A stretch of DNA of 55,107 bases from Lacrimispora sp. 210928-DFI.3.58. Lineage in GTDB: Bacteria > Bacillota > Clostridia > Lachnospirales > Lachnospiraceae. The stretch is from positions 1 through 55,107 of the forward strand of contig NZ_JAJCIC010000032.1 of assembly GCF_020554865.1 (NCBI RefSeq). The letters are read 5' to 3'. Position 1 is the stretch's first letter. The number at the start of each line of letters is the position of its first letter. Both the position numbers and the translations under genes were made by a program. Positions 1-7,946 of this stretch are shown one piece after another. Under the pieces are notes generated by a model. The model made no database searches, was not told where the DNA came from, and was given only the letters and a program-made list of their open reading frames with translations.

Positions 1-55
1 GTGGAGCACCACCTTGCCAAGGTGGGGGCCGCGGGTTCGAATCCCGTCTCGCGCT
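1..55 (+). tRNA. tRNA-Gly(GCC), 3' part only
   Basis: The window opens inside a tRNA. Visible are the end of the D arm, an anticodon arm with five paired bases around a seven-base loop TTGCCAA (anticodon GCC, glycine), a T arm with GGTTCGAATCC, and the 3' acceptor strand. CCA is not encoded. The 5' acceptor strand and most of the D arm lie before the window. Confidence 0.9.
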
Positions 56-68
56 TTTTAATATGTGA

Positions 69-104
69 AAAGGCTTTGATTATATCAAGGCTTTTTTCTT
101 TTTT
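69..104 (+). terminator. Terminator after tRNA-Gly
   Basis: AAAGGCTTTGAT and ATCAAGGCTTTT pair over about ten bases with two G-U pairs and a short loop, followed by a T-rich run. It fits a Rho-independent terminator for the tRNA transcript. Confidence 0.75.
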
Positions 105-174
105 GTGTTTTCCTGGATGGAAGACACCTTGAAGACATGTTTGATCTTGTTTTAAGGAAAGTCTGGTAGATGAT

Positions 175-951
175 ATGATTCAAAGAATTTTTCATGGGGA
201 TGATGTTCGTTCCGTATTCGGTGATTGGGAGGAGACGATCATCTGGTCCTGTTTAGATGGAACAATGGGTGAGCTGTATGGCAGGGAAAAACGTTCTGTC
301 ATGGCGGCTCTGGGAGATTTTATATTCCTTGCAGGGGAGCCGGACAGGGAGCTGGTGCTGTTTAGGCCGGAAGGCAGCAAGAAGGAATTTGTGATCATGG
401 TTCCGCAGAATGAACAGTGGGCCGCACTGATTGAGGATGTTTATGGGGAAAAGGCCAGAAAGATACAGCGCTATGCTACGAAAAAGGAGCCGGAAGCCTT
501 TGACAGAAAAAGGCTTCAGAGATTGGCTGCCAGGCTGGAGGATGGTTATCTTCTAAAGAATATCGATAAAAGCCTGTACGAGGCCTGCAGGTTATCTGAT
601 TGGAGCAAAGATCTGGTATCTCAATTTGCGGATTATGAAGCTTTTTCAAAAACAGGCCTGGGTATTGTGGCTTTAAAAGATGGGAAGATCGTATCCGGCG
701 CATCTTCCTATTCCAGATATAAAATGGGGATCGAGATTGAGATCGATACTGATCCGCTTTTCCGCAGAAAAGGCCTTGCCACTGCCTGCGGAGCCAGCCT
801 GATCTTAGAGTGCCTGGACAGAGGCTTATATCCAAGCTGGGATGCACATAACCTATGGTCAATCGCTTTGGCAGAAAAATTGGGCTACCATCGCAGCGAA
901 CCCTATATAGCTTACGAGATATTCTCAACATTCTCTTTTACTTTTCGATGA
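175..951 (+). CDS. GNAT-family acetyltransferase
   Basis: A 258-residue protein with a C-terminal GNAT acetyl-CoA-binding fold. Residues 191-210 carry the acetyl-CoA loop (RRKGLA, matching R-x-x-G-x-A) after a run of alternating acidic and hydrophobic residues, and 221-240 hold the beta-alpha unit ending in AEKLGYH. The N-terminal half (1-130) is a separate domain with no motif I recognise. This layout matches the larger GNAT_acetyltran group related to zwittermicin resistance ZmaR, whose members acetylate small amines; the substrate here cannot be inferred. The nearest Shine-Dalgarno (AAGGAAA) lies rather far from the ATG, so translation may be weak. The gene stands alone between a tRNA and a lipoprotein gene. 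Confidence 0.8.
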   Translation: MIQRIFHGDDVRSVFGDWEETIIWSCLDGTMGELYGREKRSVMAALGDFIFLAGEPDRELVLFRPEGSKKEFVIMVPQNEQWAALIEDVYGEKARKIQRYATKKEPEAFDRKRLQRLAARLEDGYLLKNIDKSLYEACRLSDWSKDLVSQFADYEAFSKTGLGIVALKDGKIVSGASSYSRYKMGIEIEIDTDPLFRRKGLATACGASLILECLDRGLYPSWDAHNLWSIALAEKLGYHRSEPYIAYEIFSTFSFTFR

Positions 952-1007
952 TTTGTAGTAATATGGATAGACAGGATATAAAATCCATGTGCGGAGGAGG
1001 ATATGTA

Positions 1008-2087
1008 ATGAAAAAGCAGGTAATGGCAGCAGTCTGCGCAGCCGCGATGACCGCATCCATGATAACCGGGTGTGGTGGAGATGGAGAATCCAAGAAGGCC
1101 TTTCCGGTAGAGGCATTGACCGCCGAGGAGACAAAAGAGAAGAAGGAAGAGGAGGCCGGTACAGAGTCAGCAGAGGAAGCAGAGGCAAGTGCATTGGAGG
1201 AAGAGGCAGCTGATCTGGAGCTGTACAATTTATATATTGATATTAATAATATCATGGTGGATCGCTTCAGTGATGTTATCGCAAGCTATTTTAAATATGT
1301 GGATTTCCAGGAGGAATTTGTGCCGTTGGATGAGGACTACTGGTGCCTTTCTTCCGTGAGCACCTTTTATACAAAGATGGATGACGCAAAGGAGCTTGCA
1401 GAGCAGAAGAAAGAAAAGGATGAGCTGGATGAAATTTTCCTGTCTCTTTATCCCGCGATGTATGAGCTGGCAACGACTCTGGATGAGGTGGAGGAGTACA
1501 CCGATATGAAGTCCTATCTGGATGATGACTATGCAAAGGGAAAAGAACTCCATGCAGTCATTTGGAAGGATTATGCGGAGTATGAGACTCTGGGCAATGC
1601 ATTTTTAGATAAGCTGTCAGCAGTTGCAGCGGAGAGGCGTGAGGCCAGTATGGAGCAGCTGAAGGCAGACGGCTATGAAGCAACCTATGCGATCAACAAA
1701 ATGATCGACACAGCTCAGGAGATCCAGACTGCGATCTATGAGCAGGGTATTGACGATACCTGCATATTGGAGTTGGATATCGAAGCTCTCCAGGAGCTTT
1801 ATGACCAATATGTGGAGGAGGTACAGATCTGCCTGGACTATCTGGCAGACGAGGACGGCATGTACGAGGAAGGCTACCCGATCAATTCTGGCTATTTCAG
1901 CCTGTTTGATGATGCGATCAAGGAGTCCAAAACAACGCTCACTGAGCTGTTCCAGCGAGTAAGGGAACAGAAGCCGGTGGATGAGTTCATGCTGAGGAGC
2001 AGTTTCGCAGAAGATGGTACGATCCAGAAATTTAATGAGACGATATCTGAGATCATTGACGACTATAATAAGATGCTCAGCTATTAA
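1008..2087 (+). CDS. Lipoprotein of unknown function, possibly DUF3829-like
   Basis: The start was set at the ATG nine bases after GGAGGAGG, which gives 359 residues and a clean lipoprotein signal: KK at 2-3, a hydrophobic core, and lipobox ITGC with Cys22 as the lipidated residue. A Glu/Ala-rich linker follows (about 45-70), then a mostly helical acidic domain rich in Tyr, Asp and Leu. The pattern of amphipathic helices resembles the DUF3829 lipoproteins, but I cannot prove this by eye. The protein should sit on the outer face of the membrane. It is monocistronic and ends at a strong bidirectional terminator. Function is unknown. Confidence 0.75.
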   Translation: MKKQVMAAVCAAAMTASMITGCGGDGESKKAFPVEALTAEETKEKKEEEAGTESAEEAEASALEEEAADLELYNLYIDINNIMVDRFSDVIASYFKYVDFQEEFVPLDEDYWCLSSVSTFYTKMDDAKELAEQKKEKDELDEIFLSLYPAMYELATTLDEVEEYTDMKSYLDDDYAKGKELHAVIWKDYAEYETLGNAFLDKLSAVAAERREASMEQLKADGYEATYAINKMIDTAQEIQTAIYEQGIDDTCILELDIEALQELYDQYVEEVQICLDYLADEDGMYEEGYPINSGYFSLFDDAIKESKTTLTELFQRVREQKPVDEFMLRSSFAEDGTIQKFNETISEIIDDYNKMLSY

Positions 2088-2103
2088 AAAGTAAAGATAG
2101 AAA

Positions 2104-2141
2104 GAAGACAGAGAGTGGAAGCCCCGCCCTCTGTCTTTTTG
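2104..2141. terminator. Bidirectional terminator
   Basis: AAGACAGAG and CTCTGTCTT pair perfectly around a GC-rich loop and are flanked by A and T runs. It lies between two convergent genes and can serve both strands. Confidence 0.85.
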
Positions 2142-2144
2142 TCA

Positions 2145-2657
2145 TCAGACCGTATCACCACAGAATACAACGATCTCATCCGGCGTTGTCTGAGCCGGGA
2201 TGCTGCGCGTTGTGGCGCCGTAGATCACTAACAGCAGCTTTCCTGACAGGACTCCGCCAAAGGGCTGGCCGTTGGGCAGAACAAGCTGGGTCTGGTTGGA
2301 AAGGTTTAAACGAAGGGTATCGTCAGAATTTACCAGCTGTCTGCCATAAAAGCTCTGGGTGAAAGTATCCAATGCAGCATAAACGCCTGCAGGAGTGTGG
2401 ACAATGGCAACTCCCTGATATTGGGGAGGATAGATCAGGGGAACAGGTGCAAGAGTAGAATAAAAGCAGGTAACAGTATCACCTGTGTTTAAGGGCGTAT
2501 TATGGAAAACATAGGTGGAGCCATCCACGAGGATGTTTACAATGCCCTGATCCTGGCTCTGCAGGGTCAGCATCAGGCCACAGCCGATCTCAGCCGGGTT
2601 TGTGCTCTGCCAGTTAATATCAACGATCGTACCTGTTGTTGGTGTGTATTGGGACAT
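2145..2657 (-). CDS. Hypothetical protein
   Basis: I do not recognise this 170-residue protein. The start was placed at the ATG seven bases after GGAGG on the minus strand, giving an N-terminus MSQYTPTTGTI; an upstream in-frame ATG would add 23 residues but has no ribosome site. The protein is rich in Thr, Gln, Val and Pro, has no signal peptide or membrane helix, and reads as mostly beta strand. Its first third, with alternating Val/Asp/Gly, looks like an OB- or beta-barrel-type fold. It is convergent with the preceding lipoprotein gene and divergent from the DUF3798 importer operon. Confidence 0.6.
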   Translation of the reverse strand: MSQYTPTTGTIVDINWQSTNPAEIGCGLMLTLQSQDQGIVNILVDGSTYVFHNTPLNTGDTVTCFYSTLAPVPLIYPPQYQGVAIVHTPAGVYAALDTFTQSFYGRQLVNSDDTLRLNLSNQTQLVLPNGQPFGGVLSGKLLLVIYGATTRSIPAQTTPDEIVVFCGDTV

Positions 2658-3069
2658 AGCAGCCTCCATTTGATCTGTTACCATATCTATATGAAAAAGA
2701 GAAGTTATTTGCCAATGATTTTCCAATAGCCATTTCTGGAAAAGGGAAAGAACTTTAGAAAATAAAGTAAGACTGCAGTCTTTTAAAATACTGATTTGAT
2801 GATTTACTTAAATAAAGCACGAAACTTTAGATAAAAAATTTTTTGAAATATTTATAAAAAACAGAAAATATTATCATTTTAGTTATTATTTGGATACAAT
2901 TTTTATTAGAAAAGTAAGGAAAATGTAAAAATAAAATATTTTTAGTAGACATAAAGTATATTTTTATGCTATAATGTTTACTATGGTTTTTGCCCATTTA
3001 TCATAACTTTGTGAAATATTCAAAGGGTGGATAATAGCAGGACCGAAGAAAGTAAAAAGGAGAGAGAGA
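2658..3069. other. AT-rich intergenic region with a palindrome
   Basis: About 410 bases between divergent genes, very AT-rich. It contains a perfect 14-base palindrome AAGACTGCAGTCTT at 2769-2782 and the promoter of the DUF3798 operon near its right end. I see no small gene. Confidence 0.6.
2946..2975 (+). promoter_or_regulatory. Promoter of the DUF3798 importer operon
   Basis: TAGACA, an 18-base spacer, then a perfect TATAAT. Transcription would start near 2982, leaving a leader of about 88 bases before the lipoprotein start. Confidence 0.65.
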
Positions 3070-4311
3070 ATGAAAAAAAGATTATTAAGCCTTACTCTGG
3101 CAGCTGTAATGGCATTCTCCATGGTAGGATGCGGCTCTAAGACAGCAGCAACAGAGGCACCGACAACTGCAGCACCTGCAGCAGAGACAACAGAAGCAGC
3201 AGCTGAGGAAGCTGTAACGGAAGCAGCAGAGGCTGCATCAGAGTCCGACGGCAACTGGAAGATTGCTATTTTAACAGGTACTGTATCCCAGGGCGAGGAG
3301 GAGTTCCGCGCTGCTGAGAAGGCATTAGCTACTTATGGCCCAGAGCACATTGTAACTGCAACCTATCCGGACAACTTCATGTCTGAGATGGAGACAACCG
3401 TTTCCCAGATCGTATCCTTCGCATCTGATCCTGATGTAAAGGCTATCGTTATGTGTCAGGCAGTTCCTGGTGCAAAGGCAGGTTTTGATAAGGTCCGTGA
3501 GATGGGCCGTGATGATATCCTGCTGATCGCTGGTACTCCTCAGGAGGATCCGGCCGTTATCGCGGCAGCAGCTGATATTGTTATGTACGCTGACGAGGCT
3601 GCGCAGGGCGACACCATCATGGAGAAGTGCGCTGAGTGGGGCATCGATGTACTTGTTCACTATTCCTTCCCACGTCATATGGCGATGGAGCTGATCGTAG
3701 CACGTCATGAGCTGCTTCAGAAGAACGCAGATGCTCTTGGCATTGAGCTGGTTGACGTAACTGCTCCAGATCCAACTGCAGAGGCTGGTCTGTCCGCATC
3801 CCAGCAGTTCATCCTGGAGGATGTTCCTCAGCAGTTAAAGAAGTACGAGGGCAAGAAGGTTGCTTTCTTCACCACCAACTGTGGTATGCAGCCATCTCTG
3901 CAGGCCGCTTGTCTGGATGAGCCGAATGCTTACTATCCACAGCCATGCTGCCCAAGCCCATACCATGCATTCCCGGCAACTCTGGGCCTTGAGCTGGCTA
4001 TCGGCGGAGATGACGAGGAAGCATTAACTCAGATCGCTGCTAAGCTGCAGGAGCATGATGCAGTAGGACGTTTCTCTACATGGGCTTCTCCAGTTGCTAT
4101 GACCATCATCGAAATAGGTGTTGAGTATGCAAAGGCTTACATCGAGGGTGAGGTTGCTGAGAAGAATGATTCCGAGAAGCTGAAAGAGATGTTCAACAAC
4201 AAGGTTGAAGGCGCTAAAATTGGTTTCTACAAGAATGCAGAGGGTACAGAGTTTGACAACTACTACACCATCCTTCTTGCTCCGATCGATTTCAACGATT
4301 ATCTGAAATAA
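3070..4311 (+). CDS. DUF3798 substrate-binding lipoprotein of an ABC importer
   Basis: A 413-residue lipoprotein with lipobox MVGC (Cys21) and an Ala/Thr/Glu linker (22-60). The globular domain (about 61-413) starts with WKIAILTGTVSQGE, which is the first strand-loop of a periplasmic-binding-protein fold. Features such as DPDVKAIVMCQAVPGAK and YYPQPCCPSPYHAFPATLGLE match the DUF3798 family as I remember it, which has a Bmp/type-1 binding fold but no known ligand. Several conserved Cys (the CC pair in the PQPCCPSP segment) are unusual for this fold. Codon use is strongly biased, suggesting high expression. A ribosome site GGAGAGAGA precedes the ATG. The gene heads an operon with an ATPase and two permeases, so a role as the ligand receptor is well supported; the ligand itself is not. 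Confidence 0.85.
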   Translation: MKKRLLSLTLAAVMAFSMVGCGSKTAATEAPTTAAPAAETTEAAAEEAVTEAAEAASESDGNWKIAILTGTVSQGEEEFRAAEKALATYGPEHIVTATYPDNFMSEMETTVSQIVSFASDPDVKAIVMCQAVPGAKAGFDKVREMGRDDILLIAGTPQEDPAVIAAAADIVMYADEAAQGDTIMEKCAEWGIDVLVHYSFPRHMAMELIVARHELLQKNADALGIELVDVTAPDPTAEAGLSASQQFILEDVPQQLKKYEGKKVAFFTTNCGMQPSLQAACLDEPNAYYPQPCCPSPYHAFPATLGLELAIGGDDEEALTQIAAKLQEHDAVGRFSTWASPVAMTIIEIGVEYAKAYIEGEVAEKNDSEKLKEMFNNKVEGAKIGFYKNAEGTEFDNYYTILLAPIDFNDYLK

Positions 4312-4331
4312 ATCTTCCATGAGTATGCGAA

Positions 4332-4368
4332 CAGGCTCATCCAACCTGACGGATGAGCCTGGTTTTTT
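4332..4368 (+). terminator. Intra-operon terminator after the binding protein
   Basis: A perfect 11-base stem CAGGCTCATCC/GGATGAGCCTG with an eight-base loop is followed by GTTTTTT. Its position between the receptor gene and the ATPase gene suggests that most transcripts stop here, making the receptor more abundant than the membrane complex. Confidence 0.9.
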
Positions 4369-4407
4369 AGAGCGTATTCAAGTACGCTCAAGGATAGCTA
4401 CCGTACC

Positions 4408-4470
4408 TGCGCCGGAACATGCAGGCGCACGGGCAGGAAAAACCCCTGCCCGTTGAGAGAAAGGGGTTTT
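4408..4470 (+). promoter_or_regulatory. Structured leader with mutually exclusive hairpins over the ATPase ribosome site
   Basis: Three stems can form. TGCGCC (4408-4413) pairs with GGCGCA (4424-4429). ACGGGCAGG (4429-4437) pairs with CCTGCCCGT (4445-4453). Alternatively AAAACCCCT (4439-4447) pairs with AGGGGTTTT (4462-4470), which hides the AAGGGG ribosome site of the ATPase gene. The second and third stems share bases, so only one can exist at a time. This is the layout of a translational switch, though no ligand domain of a known riboswitch class is visible. Confidence 0.5.
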
Positions 4471-4473
4471 GAC

Positions 4474-6084
4474 ATGAACAGTGAATATGTTCTTGAAATG
4501 AAGAACATTACGAAACGCTACGGTGAGAATACCGTTCTGAGCGATGTTTCGCTCTCTGTGAAAAAGGGTGAGATCCATGCACTGCTTGGTGAAAACGGAG
4601 CAGGAAAGTCCACATTGATGAACATCCTTTTTGGTATGCCGGTGATCCATAATACCGGCGGTTTCGAAGGACAGGTCCTTCTTGACGGAGGAGATGCACA
4701 TATTCTCTCTCCTCATGATGCGATGCAGAAGGGCATCGGCATGGTACACCAGGAGTTTATGCTGCTTCCTGGATTTACCATTACAGAAAATATCAAATTA
4801 AACCGTGAAATCACACATCCTAATCCGGTAAGCCGCGTTCTGGGTAAGAATCTGGAAACCCTGGATATGAAGGCGATGTCAAAGGATGCCCGCAAGGCAT
4901 TAGACAGCGTGGGCATGAACATTGACGAATTTACGATGGTACAGGGACTGCCTGTTGGATATATGCAGTTCGTAGAAATTGCAAGAGAAATTGATAAAAC
5001 CGGTATCAAGCTGCTGGTATTTGATGAGCCCACCGCTGTTCTGACAGAGTCTGAGGCAACGCAGCTGATCTCCGTTATGAAGAAAATTTCAGAGAGTGGC
5101 ATTGCCATTATCTTTATTACCCACCGCTTGGATGAGGTTATCGCTGCCTCCAATAGCATCACGATTCTCCGTGACGGCAAGCTTGCAGCGACCCGCAAGA
5201 CCAGCGAGACTTCTATTGTGGAGCTGGCAGAGCTTATGATCGGACGAAAAGGGGAAGCTGTGGTAGAAGCAGAGGAGCGTCCGGTGCCATGTGAAAAGGT
5301 TGCCCTTCGTGTGAAGGATCTCCATGTAGATATGCCGGGAGAGAGCGTGCATGGTCTTTCCATGGATGTATATGAGGGTGAGATCTTCGGTATCGGAGGT
5401 CTGGCCGGACAGGGCAAGCTGGGAATCCCCAACGGCGTTATGGGACTTTATGATGTTTCCGGCGAGGTAGAGCTGTTTGGACAGCCATTGAAGATCGGGG
5501 ACACAAAGGAAGCTTTGAATGCAGGGATCGCCATGGTTTCTGAGGACCGAAAGGGCGTAGGCCTGCTGTTAGACCGTTCTATCGAGGACAATATTGTATT
5601 CAATGCTATGCAGATCCGCGGAGAATACTTGCATAAATTCGGGCCGTTTTCCTTAAAGAACAGTAAGGAGATCCGCAAGCTGGCAGAAAAGATGATCCAG
5701 GATCTGGATATCCGCTGCTTCGGGCCGACTCAGTTCTCCGGGACGCTTTCCGGCGGTAATCAGCAGAAGGTATGTATCGCGAGAGCGCTGTGTATGTCGC
5801 CAAAGTTTTTGTTCGTATCTGAGCCCACCCGTGGTATTGACATCGGTGCAAAGAAGCTGGTGCTGGAGACATTGGTAAAGCTGAACCGTGAACAGGGGAT
5901 GACAGTTGTGATCGTTTCCTCTGAGCTTCAGGAGCTGCGCAGCATATCTGACCGCATTGCGATCGTATCAGAGGGCAAGCTGGTGGATATCCTGTCACCT
6001 CATGCATCGGATGCGGATTTTGGTCTGGCAATGTCCGGTATCAAGCCCTCTGAGCATATAGAGAAGGGAGGAGTGGAAGCATGA
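4474..6084 (+). CDS. ABC importer ATPase, tandem RbsA-like domains
   Basis: Starting at the ATG seven bases after AAGGGG gives 536 residues. The first nucleotide-binding domain has Walker A GENGAGKST (39-47), the VHQEF Q-loop, a divergent signature (VGYMQFVEIA) and Walker B LLVFDEPTAV. The second has a degenerate Walker A (GGLAGQGK), a good signature LSGGNQQKV near 425 and Walker B with FVSEPTRGID, where Ser replaces the usual Asp before the Glu. This architecture is that of RbsA, MglA and the nucleoside/BMP transporter ATPases, in which one polypeptide supplies both ATP sites. It overlaps the next gene by four bases (ATGA), implying translational coupling with the permease. Confidence 0.92.
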   Translation: MNSEYVLEMKNITKRYGENTVLSDVSLSVKKGEIHALLGENGAGKSTLMNILFGMPVIHNTGGFEGQVLLDGGDAHILSPHDAMQKGIGMVHQEFMLLPGFTITENIKLNREITHPNPVSRVLGKNLETLDMKAMSKDARKALDSVGMNIDEFTMVQGLPVGYMQFVEIAREIDKTGIKLLVFDEPTAVLTESEATQLISVMKKISESGIAIIFITHRLDEVIAASNSITILRDGKLAATRKTSETSIVELAELMIGRKGEAVVEAEERPVPCEKVALRVKDLHVDMPGESVHGLSMDVYEGEIFGIGGLAGQGKLGIPNGVMGLYDVSGEVELFGQPLKIGDTKEALNAGIAMVSEDRKGVGLLLDRSIEDNIVFNAMQIRGEYLHKFGPFSLKNSKEIRKLAEKMIQDLDIRCFGPTQFSGTLSGGNQQKVCIARALCMSPKFLFVSEPTRGIDIGAKKLVLETLVKLNREQGMTVVIVSSELQELRSISDRIAIVSEGKLVDILSPHASDADFGLAMSGIKPSEHIEKGGVEA

Positions 6085-7946
6085 CAAAAAGTAAAATAAG
6101 AAAACTTCTTTCCATACTCCTCGGCCTTGTGGCTGCCGTGTGTCTGGTGCTGGGGGCTGTCAACCTTCCAAAGCAGAACAATGCGGCCGGTGAGGAAATT
6201 CTGCAGAAGCTGCGCATCTATACCCTGCTCAATGCAACAGGAGACAGTGTGGTCGAGAGCTATGTATCGATCGCAAAAGCAGAGGCCCAGGAAGCAGCAA
6301 GGGCATCAGGTGGCGGTATGGCAGCGATCCGTGAGGCTGTTGCAAAGGCAGAGGAGGAGACACGTGCCCTGTATTCTGATTCCGCGCAGACAGATTATTC
6401 TCAGATCGACACAACAGGTCTTTCAGCAGCCGTCACTGTGTACACCGAGGCTGTAAAGGCTTATGCAGATGCAGAGGCTGAGGCACGTGCTGCCTATGAG
6501 GAAGCCCATTACGAGGAAGCCCAGGCCGCTTTGGAGGCAAAGCATGAAGAAATGCTTGCAGCCGGAGAGGAGATTCCTGAGGACGAGGAAGTCGTAGTGG
6601 ATATGTCCGGCTTTGAACCAACACCGGAAATGATCCAGAAGCTGGAGGAAGCCGGAAAGACTTATGAGAATGTTGGCAAAGAGCTGAAGGCAATCTATCC
6701 GGTCCTTACCGATGAGGCGTTAGAGACTCTGGAGGATACTGTTCAGGGAATCTTATATCAGTCCGGCGACAGCTTTTCCACTCAGTATGACCGTTATATG
6801 GAGCAGAGCAATGCGCCGAAGACGACCGGGAACAGCCTGATCCGCCATGCGGACGATATGATCTATCTGGCAGTGGCGCTGGTGGTTGTTGCGGTACTTC
6901 TGCTGTTTTATGAACTGCTGGTTGCAAAGCTTGGTATCCCCCGTGTTATCATTGGAGTATTCTTTATCCTGCTCTGCTTTATGACACTGTGGTATGACCT
7001 GTCCCTGCCGACGCTGCTCAGCAACACGGTTGTCCGTATGGGTATGAACTCTATCATGGTACTTGCCATGGTTCCGGGTATCCAGTGCGGTATCAGCCTG
7101 AACCTGGGCCTTCCCATTGGTCTGGTAGCAGGATTGATCGGAGGACTTCTGACCATTGAGCTGGGGATCCCTGGCTGGGGAGGCTTCCTGTTTGCCATTG
7201 TGGTCGGTTCCCTGCTGGCTGCAGTCTGCGGTTATCTCTATGGACTGCTGTTAAACCGGTTAAAGGGAGATGAGATGTCCGTAACAACCTATGTTGGATT
7301 TTCCATCGTTTCCCTGATGTGTATTGCATGGCTGGTACTGCCCTTTACTTCCCTGAAGCTGCGGTGGCCGCTGGGTACAGGCCTTCGTAACACCATCGGT
7401 CTGGATTCTACCAACTTCAAACACATTTTGAATAATTTCCTGGCATTTAATATCGGAAGCTTTGCAGTTCCCACAGGACTGCTGCTGTTCATGGTTCTCA
7501 GCTGTGTTCTGGTTTGGCTGTTTACCCGCAGCAAGACAGGTGAGGCCATGCAGGCAGTGGGAAATAATCCACGCTTTGCAGAATCCACGGGTATCAATGT
7601 GGATAAGATGCGCATCATCGGAACTGTGCTCTCCACTGTGATCGGTGCCATTGGTATCCTGGTTTATTCTCAGAGCTACGGCTTTATGCAGCTTTATACT
7701 GCTCCGAGGCAGATGGGCTTCATAGCAGCATCTGCGATCCTGATCGGCGGCGCTTCCACAAGCCGGTGTAAGATCAGCCATGTGCTGATCGGTACATTCC
7801 TGTTCCAGGGTGTTTTGACACTGGGTATGCCGGTTGCGAATGTGCTGGTTCCAGGCTCCACGATTTCGGAGACACTGCGTATCCTGATCTCCAACGGTAT
7901 TATCCTGTATGCACTGACAAAGTCAGGAGGTGATTCACGTGCGTAA
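6081..7946 (+). CDS. ABC importer permease with a large N-terminal ectodomain
   Basis: At 621 residues this is much longer than usual permeases of the RbsC/BMP class (about 330-370). A first membrane helix (10-29) is followed by an extracytoplasmic stretch of about 225 residues (30-255). That stretch is Ala/Glu-rich and predicted helical, with long heptad-like runs (for example around 65-160). Transmembrane helices then run from about 261 to the end with the BPD_transp_2 pattern, including the cytoplasmic NPRFAESTGI coupling segment (compare the NRTVANASGI segment in the partner permease). The ectodomain may dock the lipoprotein receptor or contact the cell wall; that is inference. The gene overlaps the ATPase upstream and its last codons contain the ribosome site of the second permease. 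Confidence 0.88.
   Translation: MTKSKIRKLLSILLGLVAAVCLVLGAVNLPKQNNAAGEEILQKLRIYTLLNATGDSVVESYVSIAKAEAQEAARASGGGMAAIREAVAKAEEETRALYSDSAQTDYSQIDTTGLSAAVTVYTEAVKAYADAEAEARAAYEEAHYEEAQAALEAKHEEMLAAGEEIPEDEEVVVDMSGFEPTPEMIQKLEEAGKTYENVGKELKAIYPVLTDEALETLEDTVQGILYQSGDSFSTQYDRYMEQSNAPKTTGNSLIRHADDMIYLAVALVVVAVLLLFYELLVAKLGIPRVIIGVFFILLCFMTLWYDLSLPTLLSNTVVRMGMNSIMVLAMVPGIQCGISLNLGLPIGLVAGLIGGLLTIELGIPGWGGFLFAIVVGSLLAAVCGYLYGLLLNRLKGDEMSVTTYVGFSIVSLMCIAWLVLPFTSLKLRWPLGTGLRNTIGLDSTNFKHILNNFLAFNIGSFAVPTGLLLFMVLSCVLVWLFTRSKTGEAMQAVGNNPRFAESTGINVDKMRIIGTVLSTVIGAIGILVYSQSYGFMQLYTAPRQMGFIAASAILIGGASTSRCKISHVLIGTFLFQGVLTLGMPVANVLVPGSTISETLRILISNGIILYALTKSGGDSRA

Noticed and set aside
2730..3069. Riboswitch before the DUF3798 operon
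   Set aside because: The leader is AT-rich and shows no conserved multi-stem aptamer I recognise; only a simple promoter and one palindrome are seen.
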